This document shows, in pieces, positions 8,445 through 16,676 of a stretch of DNA of 64,000 nucleotides. The stretch's first letter is position 1. Every line of letters begins with the position of its first letter. Source of the DNA: Arthrobacter_B sp038069765. Lineage in GTDB: Bacteria; Actinomycetota; Actinomycetes; Actinomycetales; Micrococcaceae. Under the pieces are notes generated by a model, which made no database searches, was not told the DNA's origin, and was given only the letters and a program-made list of their open reading frames with translations. The DNA is taken from positions 124,001 through 188,000 of the forward strand of contig NZ_JBBPFS010000005.1 of the NCBI RefSeq assembly GCF_038069765.1, given 5' to 3'. The translations under genes were made by a program, and so were the position numbers.

Positions 8445-8462
8445 GTCGATGCCGCAATCGAC
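8445..8462 (-). terminator. small hairpin after the anti-sigma gene
   Basis: Perfect 6-bp arms GTCGAT / ATCGAC with a 6-nt loop lie in the 102-nt gap before the M50 gene. On the minus strand it precedes an AT-rich stretch (8395-8440) that could hold a promoter for the protease gene. Weak evidence. Confidence 0.35.
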
Positions 8463-8488
8463 GCCGCGGGGCGGGGCACCTGCCGGGG

Positions 8489-9322
8489 TCACAGATCCAG
8501 CTGTCCGCGCAGGATCGAGTCGCCTGAGTGCGCGGGATCGCCGTCGTACGGCTCGTCGGAAATATCCACAACGGGATACCGGCTCAGATCCAGGTCCGCG
8601 GGCAGCTCAAAGCGTGCCTCGGTACCTTCCATTGTGCCTAGGCTGACCATGGACGCTGCATCCGGGGCCAAAAGCCACACCTCACGGAACCCTTGGGCGG
8701 CATCGCTGCTGGATCTCACCACGAGTTCACGGCTGCCGTCCGGCAGCTGATCGATGACGGCGCTCCCGGTATCCGAGTACGACGCCAGGGGAGCCAGCTC
8801 CGCCGACGCCACCAGCTCCGGGCCGGGAACCGGATCCACGGCGCGCAGCGCTCCCCATGTGCCGGCTCCGGCGACAACGACGGCGGCTGCCGCGGCGGCC
8901 AGCCAGGTTCGGGTCCTCCTGCGGCGGGCAGCCGCAAGGGAGACCACGGAAGCGCCGGAGGCAGCGTGCTTATCGGCTGCAGATGAAGTTGCAGCTGAGG
9001 GGGTGGCGGGAGCGCCTGCTGTCAGCGGGTCCTGCCGAACGTCATCGCCCAGGTTCAGTTCGCGGTGGATGCCCGCCCAGACCGACGGGGCGGGAGCCGG
9101 CAGGCGAGAAGCAGGGCTGCTCCGCTCCGGAGCGGCGGTGCCCGCCGGCCCGGCGTCGTCGTACTCCCCGGCGCCTGCCCGCCGGGCGGCAGTGACAACC
9201 CGGGAAAAGGATCCGAGGTCCGCACGGCAGCGGGGACACTGCTCCAAGTGGGCGGCTTCGTCATCGGTGGCTGTTTCGCCCAACGCCAGGAGAGTGAGCG
9301 CGTCATCATGCAGGTGCTGCAT
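8489..9322 (-). CDS. zinc-type anti-sigma factor with RskA-like domain
   Basis: Membrane anti-sigma factor expected to hold the upstream-encoded ECF sigma factor inactive. An N-terminal zinc anti-sigma motif H-x3-C-x2-C is present (H25, C29, C32 in HLEQCPRC). A long Ala/Pro-rich linker follows, then one transmembrane helix (about 140-158) and an outer RskA-type domain ending LRGQLDL. The ATG at 9322 is preferred over the GTG one codon earlier because GGAGG lies six bases before it. It overlaps the sigma gene by 17 nt, so the partners are translationally coupled. The outer domain would be the substrate of regulated proteolysis. Confidence 0.88.
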   Translation of the reverse strand: MQHLHDDALTLLALGETATDDEAAHLEQCPRCRADLGSFSRVVTAARRAGAGEYDDAGPAGTAAPERSSPASRLPAPAPSVWAGIHRELNLGDDVRQDPLTAGAPATPSAATSSAADKHAASGASVVSLAAARRRRTRTWLAAAAAAVVVAGAGTWGALRAVDPVPGPELVASAELAPLASYSDTGSAVIDQLPDGSRELVVRSSSDAAQGFREVWLLAPDAASMVSLGTMEGTEARFELPADLDLSRYPVVDISDEPYDGDPAHSGDSILRGQLDL

Positions 9323-9875
9323 CACTTACCTCCAATCTTTGCCTCAGGTGAACGAGGCTTCGGCGTATATGGCTTTTAACGGTTCCGAGCGGCATTTCGA
9401 GCCGGTCGGCAATCTGTTGGTGGGTCAGGTCATCGTGGAAGGCCAGCCGGAGGATTGACCCCTGCGGTTCACCGAGCCGATCGAGTTCCGCCTCGATTAC
9501 CACCCTGTCGGCGACCCGGTCGGGATTGCCCGCGCCGTCGTCGGCCTCATCCCTCCGCTGGGAAGCGGCGGTTTCCCAGACACTCACTTCGCGGCCGCGG
9601 GAGGCACCCATCCCGGACGCGACATTGCGGGTGATCCCGACCAGCCAGGACAACAGACCGGACTGTTCCGGAGCATAGCTCGCCCGGTATTTCCAGGCCC
9701 GGATGAAGACTTCCTGTACGACGTCGTCTGCGGCAGCCGGATCAAACAGCCGCCGCAGAGCCAGCGACCGGATCAGGGGAGCAAACCGCCGGTACGCCTC
9801 CGCGAGGGCCGTCTCGCTGCCCGCAGCGAAGTCACGGTCAAGGACCGTGTCCTGCTCCACGGAACCGGGTGGCAT
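9306..9875 (-). CDS. ECF RNA polymerase sigma factor (SigK-like)
   Basis: Directs RNA polymerase to a small regulon. Sigma region 2 is visible (AYRRFAPLIRSLALRRL ... DVVQEVFIRAWKYR), as is region 4 with the helix-turn-helix LTHQQIADRLEMPLGTVKSH. The ATG at 9875 (MPPGSVEQD) is chosen because AGGAGA lies nine bases upstream; an earlier in-frame ATG at 9893 overlaps that ribosome site. Length 189 fits ECF factors. The downstream zinc/RskA anti-sigma gene overlaps it, the arrangement of sigK-rskA. Upstream lie a class F sortase and a DUF4397 surface protein, which suggests the regulon includes cell-envelope genes. Confidence 0.9.
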   Translation of the reverse strand: MPPGSVEQDTVLDRDFAAGSETALAEAYRRFAPLIRSLALRRLFDPAAADDVVQEVFIRAWKYRASYAPEQSGLLSWLVGITRNVASGMGASRGREVSVWETAASQRRDEADDGAGNPDRVADRVVIEAELDRLGEPQGSILRLAFHDDLTHQQIADRLEMPLGTVKSHIRRSLVHLRQRLEVSDAAPA

Positions 9876-9955
9876 CGGGTGCGGTCTCCTCATCTCGGGG
9901 CGCCGGCCGTTGAGGGCGCGGCCGGCCGGCCCGCCCGCGGGGTCGGCGGTTTTCC

Positions 9956-10642
9956 CTATGATAGCGGTGCCGCCGTCAGGACGACGTTATCTTCGTAGTC
10001 GTCCTGCGCCTCCAGCCATTCCCCGCCGCAGGTGACGAGTTTTAGCCGCGGTGATCCCGTACGGTCGAACAGGCGGTGCCCGTCCAAACTTCTCTTGGCG
10101 ATGTTCTCCACCCCTTCCGTTGCATACCGCAGGACGGAGCCGTCCTCCCGGGTAACGGTCAGGACGGTTCCCGGGGTTACATCCTTGAGCCGGGCAATCG
10201 GCAGCTTTTCGGTGCGCGAATCCACGTGGGCGGCCAGCACGCTGGAACCTTCCCCGGCGCCGGGGGCCGGACCGTAGCGGTACCAGGCCGCCTGATAGTG
10301 GTTGTCCGGCAGGGCCATCGCACCGTTGGCTTCGACTCCTTCCGGGATCACTTCAAGGTCGATTCCGGTTCCCTCGACCTGGACCCGCACCGGCTGTGGG
10401 ATGACGGCAGCGGCTTCCTGTACTGCGGGACGGAGGGGGATGGCAGCGGGATCCGGAGCGGGGCCGGGGACGGCAGCCGCCGGAGACGGGGCGGGGACGG
10501 CGGAAGTGGCTGCGGGACCGACGGCGCCGGGCGGAACGGATCCGTTCCCGTTTTCCTGCCCGCAGGCAGTGGAACCGGTGACCAGGGCGCCCGCCAGAAC
10601 AGCGGCGGCCAGCAGGCGGCGGGCAGGGGCTGGGCGGAACAT
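9956..10642 (-). CDS. class F sortase, probably a lipoprotein
   Basis: Extracytoplasmic transpeptidase-like protein. Residues 1-27 form a signal ending STACG, a weak lipobox with Cys27. A Pro/Ala-rich spacer (30-75) follows, then the sortase barrel (about 80-228) with the catalytic His139 (LAAHVDS) and Cys205 (LVTCGGEW). In the last strand the residue before DN is Glu217 (DYEDNVVL); I could not identify the catalytic Arg with confidence. Length 228 is normal for class F. It lies between the DUF4397 gene and the sigma/anti-sigma pair, all leftward. No LPxTG protein is nearby, so the substrate is unknown. Confidence 0.87.
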   Translation of the reverse strand: MFRPAPARRLLAAAVLAGALVTGSTACGQENGNGSVPPGAVGPAATSAVPAPSPAAAVPGPAPDPAAIPLRPAVQEAAAVIPQPVRVQVEGTGIDLEVIPEGVEANGAMALPDNHYQAAWYRYGPAPGAGEGSSVLAAHVDSRTEKLPIARLKDVTPGTVLTVTREDGSVLRYATEGVENIAKRSLDGHRLFDRTGSPRLKLVTCGGEWLEAQDDYEDNVVLTAAPLS

Positions 10643-10690
10643 GCGGTGGGCCTTTCAGGTAGTGCAGTTTGGATTTTGCAGTTCGCCGGC

Positions 10691-10740
10691 GCAGCGGGGC
10701 CGCCCTTCGGAGCAGATGCTCGGGAAGGCGGCCCCGCTGC
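10691..10740 (-). terminator. hairpin between DUF4397 and sortase genes
   Basis: Perfect 14-bp arms (GCAGCGGGGCCGCC and complement) with three more pairs after a bulge. It lies 40 nt beyond the DUF4397 stop and could end or attenuate that transcript before the sortase gene. No T tract follows. Confidence 0.6.
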
Positions 10741-10777
10741 CGGTAAGTCCGGACCGGGATTCGGACTTAGTCCGGAC

Positions 10778-11599
10778 CTACCGGCGGGAAGCGGCGGCGG
10801 CGCTGTTGCGGCGCACCGCTACTGCAGCACCGGTCAGGAGCATTACCGCAAGACCGGCTCCGGCTGCCAGTACCTGCCCGTTGTCCTCCTGTGAGGAAAC
10901 CAGGGCGCCGGGCACGGCATTCGGTGCCGATTCCATGCCTTCGATGGTTTGGGTGGCCAGCGCGAGGTTTCCGGCCTCGAGTGAGCCCCACGCGTAAACG
11001 AAGGTATGGGTGCCTTCCGGCAGGGTGAGATCGGCCGGGCCGATGACCGGCTCGGTGGTTCCCGCTGCCGCCACCGAGGCGGACACGGTGCCGGCGTCGA
11101 CAGCAAGAGTCTCCTCGCCGGGGTTCTCCAGTCCGGTGATCACCGGTGTGCCCCCGGCCAGGACGTCGACGGCGGGAGCCGCCGCAGTGTGCCGCACGGT
11201 CAGGTGCGACTTGCCCGGAGCCACGGTGGAGAGGTCGTTGGTGTAGAAGTTTGCGGTGGGTGCACCGGCGGCATCGAGATTCGCCACGGCGGTGTAGTTG
11301 CCTCCTGCAGCCATTTCCACGGTGACCGGGCCGATGATCGGTGCGGAGGCATCCGCGGCGTCCGGAGCGGTGATGGCCAGCTCGTAGCTGCCCGCCGGCA
11401 GGTCAAGCGGTCCGGCAAGCGTTCCGGGCGTGAAATCGTCCAGGGTCAGTGCTCCGTTGACGTACACATCAACCGTGGTGTCAGGCACGGCGTGAAGGAC
11501 GGAGAGCTGGGCCGTGTCTGCGGCTGCCGCCGGGGTGAGGAACCCGACTCCGGCGGTCAAGCCTGCAGCTGCTGCGAGGGCGGTGACGGTCTTGCGCAT
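10778..11599 (-). CDS. secreted DUF4397 protein with C-terminal membrane anchor
   Basis: A surface protein of 273 residues. A cleavable signal peptide (1-27, ending AAAADT) is followed by two DUF4397 beta-sandwich units (about 30-130 and 135-215; the first begins LSVLHAVPDTTVDVYVNG). The C-terminal hydrophobic helix (about 242-262) is followed by RRNSAAAASRR, which is sorting-signal topology, but no LPxTG-like pentapeptide is seen before it. The start ATG has AAGGAG six bases upstream. Its place next to a class F sortase suggests surface display, yet direct membrane anchoring by the last helix is the simpler reading. Confidence 0.88.
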   Translation of the reverse strand: MRKTVTALAAAAGLTAGVGFLTPAAAADTAQLSVLHAVPDTTVDVYVNGALTLDDFTPGTLAGPLDLPAGSYELAITAPDAADASAPIIGPVTVEMAAGGNYTAVANLDAAGAPTANFYTNDLSTVAPGKSHLTVRHTAAAPAVDVLAGGTPVITGLENPGEETLAVDAGTVSASVAAAGTTEPVIGPADLTLPEGTHTFVYAWGSLEAGNLALATQTIEGMESAPNAVPGALVSSQEDNGQVLAAGAGLAVMLLTGAAVAVRRNSAAAASRR

Positions 11600-11819
11600 G
11601 ATGTCTCCTTGCTGGTCGCATCTCCACCGGCCGGTGAAAATGTGGTGTTGCTTACACCCCCTCTACTTCCGGCGGCCCGGGTTTGGATGCAGCTGCGGCG
11701 AAAATATTTGTTTGCGGGGCCTTTGTGGTGCCTGCCCACCGCCGCTGCAGCCAAGTTGCTGCCGGGCAGGGGTCCCTTGTGGATGAGTTGGGGCCGCTGC
11801 GTAGTATTATCGACAGGTC

Positions 11820-11892
11820 GCCTCCGTAGCTCAGGGGATAGAGCAGGAGCCTTCTAATCTCTTGGTCGCAGGTTCGAATCCTGCCGGGGGCA
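11820..11892 (+). tRNA. tRNA-Arg (TCT)
   Basis: Acceptor GCCTCCG/CGGGGGC (one G-T pair), D-arm GCTC...GAGC, anticodon loop CTTCTAA giving TCT, T-arm GCAGG/CCTGC, discriminator A. The last anticodon-stem pair (31-39) is a C-T mismatch. No 3' CCA is encoded. Confidence 0.93.
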
Positions 11893-12206
11893 CGCAAATG
11901 ACTGAGGTTCCAACTCGCAGCGAAAACGCTTGGGGTTGGGACATCGGTCTTTTTTCGCTTAAACGGAGAAGCTTTTTGTAGTAAAACGAGCGTCCTTTGG
12001 GACCGGATCCCACAGGACTGCTCAAAGCCCATGTCCGCGCTCCTCCACAGCTCCCGGGACCGCGCCGTCTATCCACAGTTTGCACTGCCGCCGCCCGCCG
12101 GTGTCCCCGCGCAGCCAGACTTTCTCGTGTCCGCATATACCGGCGGGCTCAGCACACCAACGAGAAAACCACCCACAACGAGAAAACGAGGCAGGCGGGC
12201 AGCACT
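11893..12206 (+). terminator. tRNA-Arg terminator and otherwise unassigned gap before ssb
   Basis: The hairpin at about 11909-11942 (TCCAAC...GTTGGG around a nested AGCG-AAAA-CGCT) followed by a six-T run at 11950-11955 should end the tRNA transcript. The remaining 250 nt hold no convincing gene. Near the end CAACGAGAAAAC occurs in two near-copies (about 12157-12190) just before the ssb start. Confidence 0.5.
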
Positions 12207-12776
12207 ATGAGCGACACCATCACCGTGCGGGGGTATGTGGCCACGGAAGTCCGGAGCACCACTGCAGACAGCGGACTGGCCATTGCCAGTTTCCGGATGT
12301 GCTCCACAGAGAGGCGCTATGACAGGGAAGCCGGAAGCTGGGTGGACGGCCAGACCAACTGGTACTCGGTCAGCCTGTTCCGGCAACTGGCCACCAACGC
12401 GGCCTTCAGCATCCACAAGGGCGATCGGGTCATCGTGGCCGGACGGCTGAAAGTTCGCCAGTGGGCACTGGACGACGGGCGCAGCGGTACCTCCGTTGAC
12501 ATCGATGCGGAGACCGTAGGGCACGACCTGATGTGGGGCACCGCCAATTACCGGCGCAACGTCCAGGACCGTGCTTCCACCGGCGTCTCCGGTGGGGAAG
12601 AATCTGCGGCCGATGATCTCCCGGCGGATGTGGACCTGGAGACCGGTGAGCTGGTCGGCACGGACAGCAGCGGGGAAACCCTCACGGACACGCGCGACAG
12701 TACCGACGATCCATTTGCCGCTGCGGCTGCCGCCGCCGAGGCATCCGGGCGGGGGCATGGCACAATGGGCGGATGA
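12207..12776 (+). CDS. ssb: single-stranded DNA-binding protein paralogue without terminal acidic tip
   Basis: An OB-fold SSB (residues 1 to about 115) binding single-stranded DNA; the core includes ITVRGYVATEVRST, NWYSVSLFRQLA and KGDRVIVAGRLKVRQW. The replicative SSB should end in an acidic DDDIPF-like tip for partner docking. Here a DDPF motif is internal and followed by about twenty residues (Ala-rich, ending GHGTMGG), so this looks like an accessory SSB. The ATG is chosen because it gives the SSB N-terminus; the ribosome site is poor. Its stop overlaps the start of the next gene (ATGA), so the two are coupled. Confidence 0.85.
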   Translation: MSDTITVRGYVATEVRSTTADSGLAIASFRMCSTERRYDREAGSWVDGQTNWYSVSLFRQLATNAAFSIHKGDRVIVAGRLKVRQWALDDGRSGTSVDIDAETVGHDLMWGTANYRRNVQDRASTGVSGGEESAADDLPADVDLETGELVGTDSSGETLTDTRDSTDDPFAAAAAAAEASGRGHGTMGG

Positions 12777-13231
12777 TTCGTGCACCGCGCAGCCGCCGGC
12801 CCCTGCTGACCCTGACCGTTCTGTTGGCTGGATCAGCGGCGCTGCTTGCCCCGGCGGCGGTGCCGGCAACTTCGGGCACGTCAACGCCGGTGGAGGCTGC
12901 CGCGCTTGCGGTGCCTGCCCTCCCGCCCGTTCCGGTGGCAGCGGAGGTGAGTGCTGACGCACTGACAACCACCCTGACGGCGCTCGCCGCATCGAAGCCC
13001 AGCCCCAACCGCGATGAGATCAGCCGGGCCTTCACCGACGCGGGTTTCACTGCCGGCTCGGTGGAAGTCTCACTGGACCGTACACCCACCGGGCTGGCCG
13101 TGGACTCCATCCGGGGAGCGGCCGCACAAGGGGACACCTGCCTCTTCGGGGAAGTGCGTGAGGGTCAGGTGTCGGTGTCCGCCCTTCCGGTGCTCGAGTC
13201 GGGATACTGCTTTGTGGGGGACCAGCGGTAG
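12773..13231 (+). CDS. small secreted protein, DUF6993-like
   Basis: A 152-residue protein with a signal peptide (RSRRPLLTLTVLLAGSAALL, then APAAVPA) and a C-terminal domain with two cysteines (GDTCLFGEVREGQ and ESGYCFVGDQR) that probably form a disulfide outside the cell. It resembles the DUF6993 family found in Micrococcales, whose function is unknown; that assignment is from memory of the GDTCLFGEVR...CFVG pattern. It starts in an ATGA overlap with ssb, so it depends on ssb translation, but no functional link to DNA binding is evident. Confidence 0.75.
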   Translation: MIRAPRSRRPLLTLTVLLAGSAALLAPAAVPATSGTSTPVEAAALAVPALPPVPVAAEVSADALTTTLTALAASKPSPNRDEISRAFTDAGFTAGSVEVSLDRTPTGLAVDSIRGAAAQGDTCLFGEVREGQVSVSALPVLESGYCFVGDQR

Positions 13232-13298
13232 ACCCCCCGGCCCGGCGGGCCCCGTGCCAAATGGCACTTATCGCAGTTGACGCACTAGCCTTAGTTAT

Positions 13299-14981
13299 AT
13301 GGCGGAATTTATCTACACGATGACCAAGGCCCGCAAGGCCGTTGGCGACAAAGTTATCCTCGACGACGTAAGCATGTCCTTCTACCCCGGTGCCAAGATC
13401 GGCGTGGTGGGTCCCAACGGTGCGGGTAAGTCCACCATCCTCAAGATCATGGCCGGACTGGATACCCCTTCCAACGGTGAGGCCCGGCTCAGCGCCGGCT
13501 ACACCGTGGGCATCCTGCTCCAGGAACCGCCGCTGAATGAGGAGAAAACCGTACTCGGCAACGTCCAGGAGGGCGTTGGCGAGATTTATGCAAAAATCCA
13601 GCGGTTCAATGAAATTTCAGAAGCAATGTCCGAGCCGGACGCTGACTTTGACAGCCTGCTCGACGAAATGGGCAAGCTGCAGGAGGCCATTGACGCCGCC
13701 GACGCCTGGGATATTGACTCCCAGCTCGAGCAGGCCATGGACGCACTGCGCTGCCCGCCGCCCGAAGCGGATGTCACGCTGCTTTCAGGTGGTGAGCGGC
13801 GCCGCGTAGCACTGTGCAAGCTGCTGCTGCAGAAGCCTGACCTGCTGCTCCTCGACGAGCCCACTAACCACTTGGATGCTGAGAGCGTGCTGTGGCTCGA
13901 GCAGCACCTGTCGGCGTACCACGGTGCCGTTCTGGCCGTAACCCACGACCGGTACTTCCTGGACCATGTGGCCCAGTGGATCGCCGAAGTGGACCGCGGA
14001 CACCTCTACCCGTACGAAGGCAACTACTCCACGTACCTGGAAAAGAAGCGGGCACGCCTGGAGGTTCAGGGCAAAAAGGACCAGAAGCTGGCCAAGCGCC
14101 TGACGGAGGAACTGGACTGGGTCCGTTCCAACGCCAAGGGCCGCCAGACCAAGTCGAAGGCCCGTCTGGCCCGCTACGAGGAAATGGCTGCCGAGGCTGA
14201 CCGCACGCGGAAGCTGGACTTCGAAGAAATCCAGATCCCGCCGGGCCCGCGCCTGGGTTCGCTCGTGCTGGAGGCCAAGGACCTGCAGAAGGGCTTCGGC
14301 GACCGCCAGCTCATCGAGGGTCTGTCCTTCTCGCTGCCGCGCAACGGCATCGTCGGAGTGATCGGCCCGAACGGTGTGGGTAAGTCCACGCTGTTCAAGA
14401 CCATTGTCGGTTTGGAAGAGCTCGACGGCGGTGACCTGAAGATCGGTGACTCCGTCAAGATCTCCTACGTGGACCAGTCCCGCGGCGGCATTGATCCGGA
14501 GAAGAGCCTGTGGGAAGTCGTGTCCGAAGGACATGACTGGATCCAGGTCGGCCAGGTCGAAATGCCCTCGCGTGCCTATGTTTCCGCCTTCGGCTTCAAG
14601 GGACCGGACCAGCAGAAGAAGGCCGGTGTGCTCTCCGGTGGTGAGCGCAACCGCCTGAACCTCGCCATGACCCTGAAGCAGGGTGGCAACCTGCTCCTGC
14701 TCGATGAGCCCACTAACGACCTCGACGTCGAAACCCTCTCCAGCCTGGAGAATGCGCTGCTGGAATTCCCCGGCTGCGCCGTGGTGGTCTCGCACGACCG
14801 GTGGTTCCTGGACCGGGTGTCCACGCACATCCTGGCCTATGAGGGCACCGAGGAGAACCCGGCAAACTGGTACTGGTTTGAAGGCAACTTCGAGGCGTAC
14901 GAGCAGAACAAGATCGAGCGCCTGGGACCGGATGCAGCTAAGCCGCACCGGGTGACCCACCGCCGTCTGACGCGCGACTAG
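13299..14981 (+). CDS. ettA: energy-dependent translational throttle protein, ABC-F ATPase
   Basis: A soluble ABC-F ATPase with two nucleotide-binding domains that binds the ribosomal E site and gates entry into elongation according to ATP/ADP. Walker A motifs are at 38-46 (GPNGAGKST) and about 356-364 (GPNGVGKST); the signatures LSGGERRRVAL and LSGGERNRLNLA precede LLLLDEPTNHLD and LLLLDEPTNDLD. The EttA-type linker (KRLTEELDWVRSNAKGRQ) lies between the domains. Length 560 is right for EttA and there is no antibiotic-resistance-type extension. The start gives the family N-terminus MAEFIYTMTKARK. It is followed by a strong terminator. Confidence 0.96.
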   Translation: MAEFIYTMTKARKAVGDKVILDDVSMSFYPGAKIGVVGPNGAGKSTILKIMAGLDTPSNGEARLSAGYTVGILLQEPPLNEEKTVLGNVQEGVGEIYAKIQRFNEISEAMSEPDADFDSLLDEMGKLQEAIDAADAWDIDSQLEQAMDALRCPPPEADVTLLSGGERRRVALCKLLLQKPDLLLLDEPTNHLDAESVLWLEQHLSAYHGAVLAVTHDRYFLDHVAQWIAEVDRGHLYPYEGNYSTYLEKKRARLEVQGKKDQKLAKRLTEELDWVRSNAKGRQTKSKARLARYEEMAAEADRTRKLDFEEIQIPPGPRLGSLVLEAKDLQKGFGDRQLIEGLSFSLPRNGIVGVIGPNGVGKSTLFKTIVGLEELDGGDLKIGDSVKISYVDQSRGGIDPEKSLWEVVSEGHDWIQVGQVEMPSRAYVSAFGFKGPDQQKKAGVLSGGERNRLNLAMTLKQGGNLLLLDEPTNDLDVETLSSLENALLEFPGCAVVVSHDRWFLDRVSTHILAYEGTEENPANWYWFEGNFEAYEQNKIERLGPDAAKPHRVTHRRLTRD

Positions 14982-15013
14982 GAAATACTGCGGCTCTCTT
15001 TGCCGCATCACGC

Positions 15014-15050
15014 AAAAGAACCCGCTCCGTGCACCGGAGCGGGTTCTTTT
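15014..15050. terminator. bidirectional terminator
   Basis: Perfect 16-bp arms (AAAAGAACCCGCTCCG and complement) with a 5-nt loop. The A-run and T-run at the ends make it an intrinsic terminator in both directions, separating convergent ettA and tesB. Confidence 0.93.
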
Positions 15051-15099
15051 GTATGGGGTGAGCGGGGGCGTCCGGCGAAAGCCGGGGTGCCGGGGGTGC

Positions 15100-15990
15100 C
15101 TACGGCAGGTCCGGAACCCGCACCATGCCTTCCTGGGCCACGGTGGCAACGAGCTCGCCGGCGCGGTTGAAGATCCGGCCGCTGGCCAGGCCGCGGGCTC
15201 CCGAAGCGCTGGGGGACTCCTGGACGTACAGCAGCCAGTCGTCCACCCGCAGGGGCCGGTGCCACCACATGGCGTGGTCAAGGCTGGCGACGGACATGCC
15301 GCGGGTAGACCAGGCCAGCCCGTGGCGGCGCAGCACCGATTCGAGCAGGGTGTAATCGCTGGCATAGGCCAGCGCGGCACGCTGCAGGTTCTGGTCATCG
15401 GGCAGCGGACCGAAGGACTTCATCCAGACGGCGTTGCGGGCAACCTTGTCCGGTCCGGCCTCAAAGTACACCGGCTTTTCGACGTGCCGGATGTCCATCG
15501 GCCGCCGGTGCGACCAGGCCTTGGCGACCGGATGGTCAATTCCCCGGAGCAGCTCCGCGGTGGTTGGCAGGGATTCGGGATCGGGAATGCCCTCGGGCAT
15601 CTCGACCTGGTGGTCCAAGCCCTCGCCTGGCTCCTGGAAGGACGCGATCATCGACAGGATGGGGACGCCGTTCTGGTAGGCATGGGTCCTGCGGGCAGAA
15701 AATGAGCGGCCGTCCCGCAACCGCTGGACACCGAAGGTGATGGGAACCTCGGTGTCTCCGGGACGGAGGAAATATCCGTGCATGGAGTGCATCAGACGGC
15801 CGGGCTCCACAGTGTTTGCCGCAGCGACGAGCGACTGTCCCAGGACCTGGCCGCCGAAGACCCGCTTCTGCGGTTCCGGCTGCGAACCGCCAACGAAGAT
15901 GTCCTCGTCCGTCTGGGCACCGTCCGCAGGGCTGAGGTTCAGCAGGTTCAGCAGTGACGTGGTGGGGTCGACGGTGTCGTCTAGGGCCAT
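15100..15990 (-). CDS. tesB: acyl-CoA thioesterase II
   Basis: Hydrolyses medium- and long-chain acyl-CoA to free fatty acid and CoA. It is a double-hotdog protein of 296 residues. The N-terminal hotdog contains RVFGGQVLGQSL. The C-terminal hotdog carries the catalytic Asp of YASDYTLLE (about 210), the polar residues of SVASLDHAMWWHR and the Gln of AQEGMVR near the end, as in E. coli TesB. The start is ATG with AGGAGA about ten bases upstream. It is divergent from a second, smaller thioesterase gene 146 nt away; together they suggest local control of acyl-CoA turnover. Confidence 0.95.
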   Translation of the reverse strand: MALDDTVDPTTSLLNLLNLSPADGAQTDEDIFVGGSQPEPQKRVFGGQVLGQSLVAAANTVEPGRLMHSMHGYFLRPGDTEVPITFGVQRLRDGRSFSARRTHAYQNGVPILSMIASFQEPGEGLDHQVEMPEGIPDPESLPTTAELLRGIDHPVAKAWSHRRPMDIRHVEKPVYFEAGPDKVARNAVWMKSFGPLPDDQNLQRAALAYASDYTLLESVLRRHGLAWSTRGMSVASLDHAMWWHRPLRVDDWLLYVQESPSASGARGLASGRIFNRAGELVATVAQEGMVRVPDLP

Positions 15991-16136
15991 GAGTGGTTAG
16001 TCTCCTCGGGCAAACTCAGCGGTGGGGAAGGACGCCGGCTGCGTGCCGGGCCCCTCTTCGAGATTAGACGCACCCGCAGGGAACCCCCAAGCCGGAGGTT
16101 TACGCGGTTGGCCCGCGGGTTTGAGAGGATGGGCTC

Positions 16137-16676
16137 ATGCCTATCAATCGTTTTCCGGTCCAGCTGCGCTTCGGCGACGAGGATTCCAACGGACATGTGA
16201 ACAACGTGCGCTTTGTCCAGTTCCTGGAGGAGGCGCGTGTGCGGCTCGGCCTGATGCCGCTGGGGGATCTGCTGTCGCCCGGTGACGGAGAGCAAAACTT
16301 CCGTTCTCTCACTGCGCAGTCCGGGATGGCCGTCGTGGCACGGCAGGAAATCGAGTACCTGGCGCCGCTGGTTTACCGGCAGGCACCCGTTTGGGTTGAG
16401 ATTTGGGTCACCGGCATCGGCAGCTCCAGCCTCACCTACGGCTTCCGGATCGCCGACGACGACGGCGGGCGGGTTTATGCCCTTGCGCAGAGCACATTGG
16501 TGATGGCCGACGCGCAGAGCGGCCGTCCGCTGCCGTTGTCCGATCTGCAGGTCAAGGTTCTGGAAAGCTGGCGCGGCGAGGCGGTTCCGTTCCGGAGCGG
16601 CGCCGCGGGGCACACCCGGCCAACTGCTGCCGCGGAGGCAACTGCTGCCGCCGAGCCGAGCGGAGCAGGCCGATGA
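16137..16676 (+). CDS. 4-hydroxybenzoyl-CoA-thioesterase-type hotdog acyl-CoA thioesterase
   Basis: Single-hotdog thioesterase (179 residues). The family signature RFGDEDSNGHVNN (about 11-23) carries the catalytic Asp, and FVQFLEEARVRL completes the long helix. The C-terminal 25 residues are Ala/Thr-rich and probably disordered. The start is ATG with GAGAGG nine bases upstream. Its stop overlaps the ATG of the following unknown gene (ATGA), indicating coupling, and it is divergent from tesB. Substrate chain length cannot be told. Confidence 0.9.
   Translation: MPINRFPVQLRFGDEDSNGHVNNVRFVQFLEEARVRLGLMPLGDLLSPGDGEQNFRSLTAQSGMAVVARQEIEYLAPLVYRQAPVWVEIWVTGIGSSSLTYGFRIADDDGGRVYALAQSTLVMADAQSGRPLPLSDLQVKVLESWRGEAVPFRSGAAGHTRPTAAAEATAAAEPSGAGR

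Noticed and set aside
10778..11599. LPxTG sorting signal in the DUF4397 protein
   Set aside because: The helix and basic tail are there, but no LPxTG or close variant precedes them.
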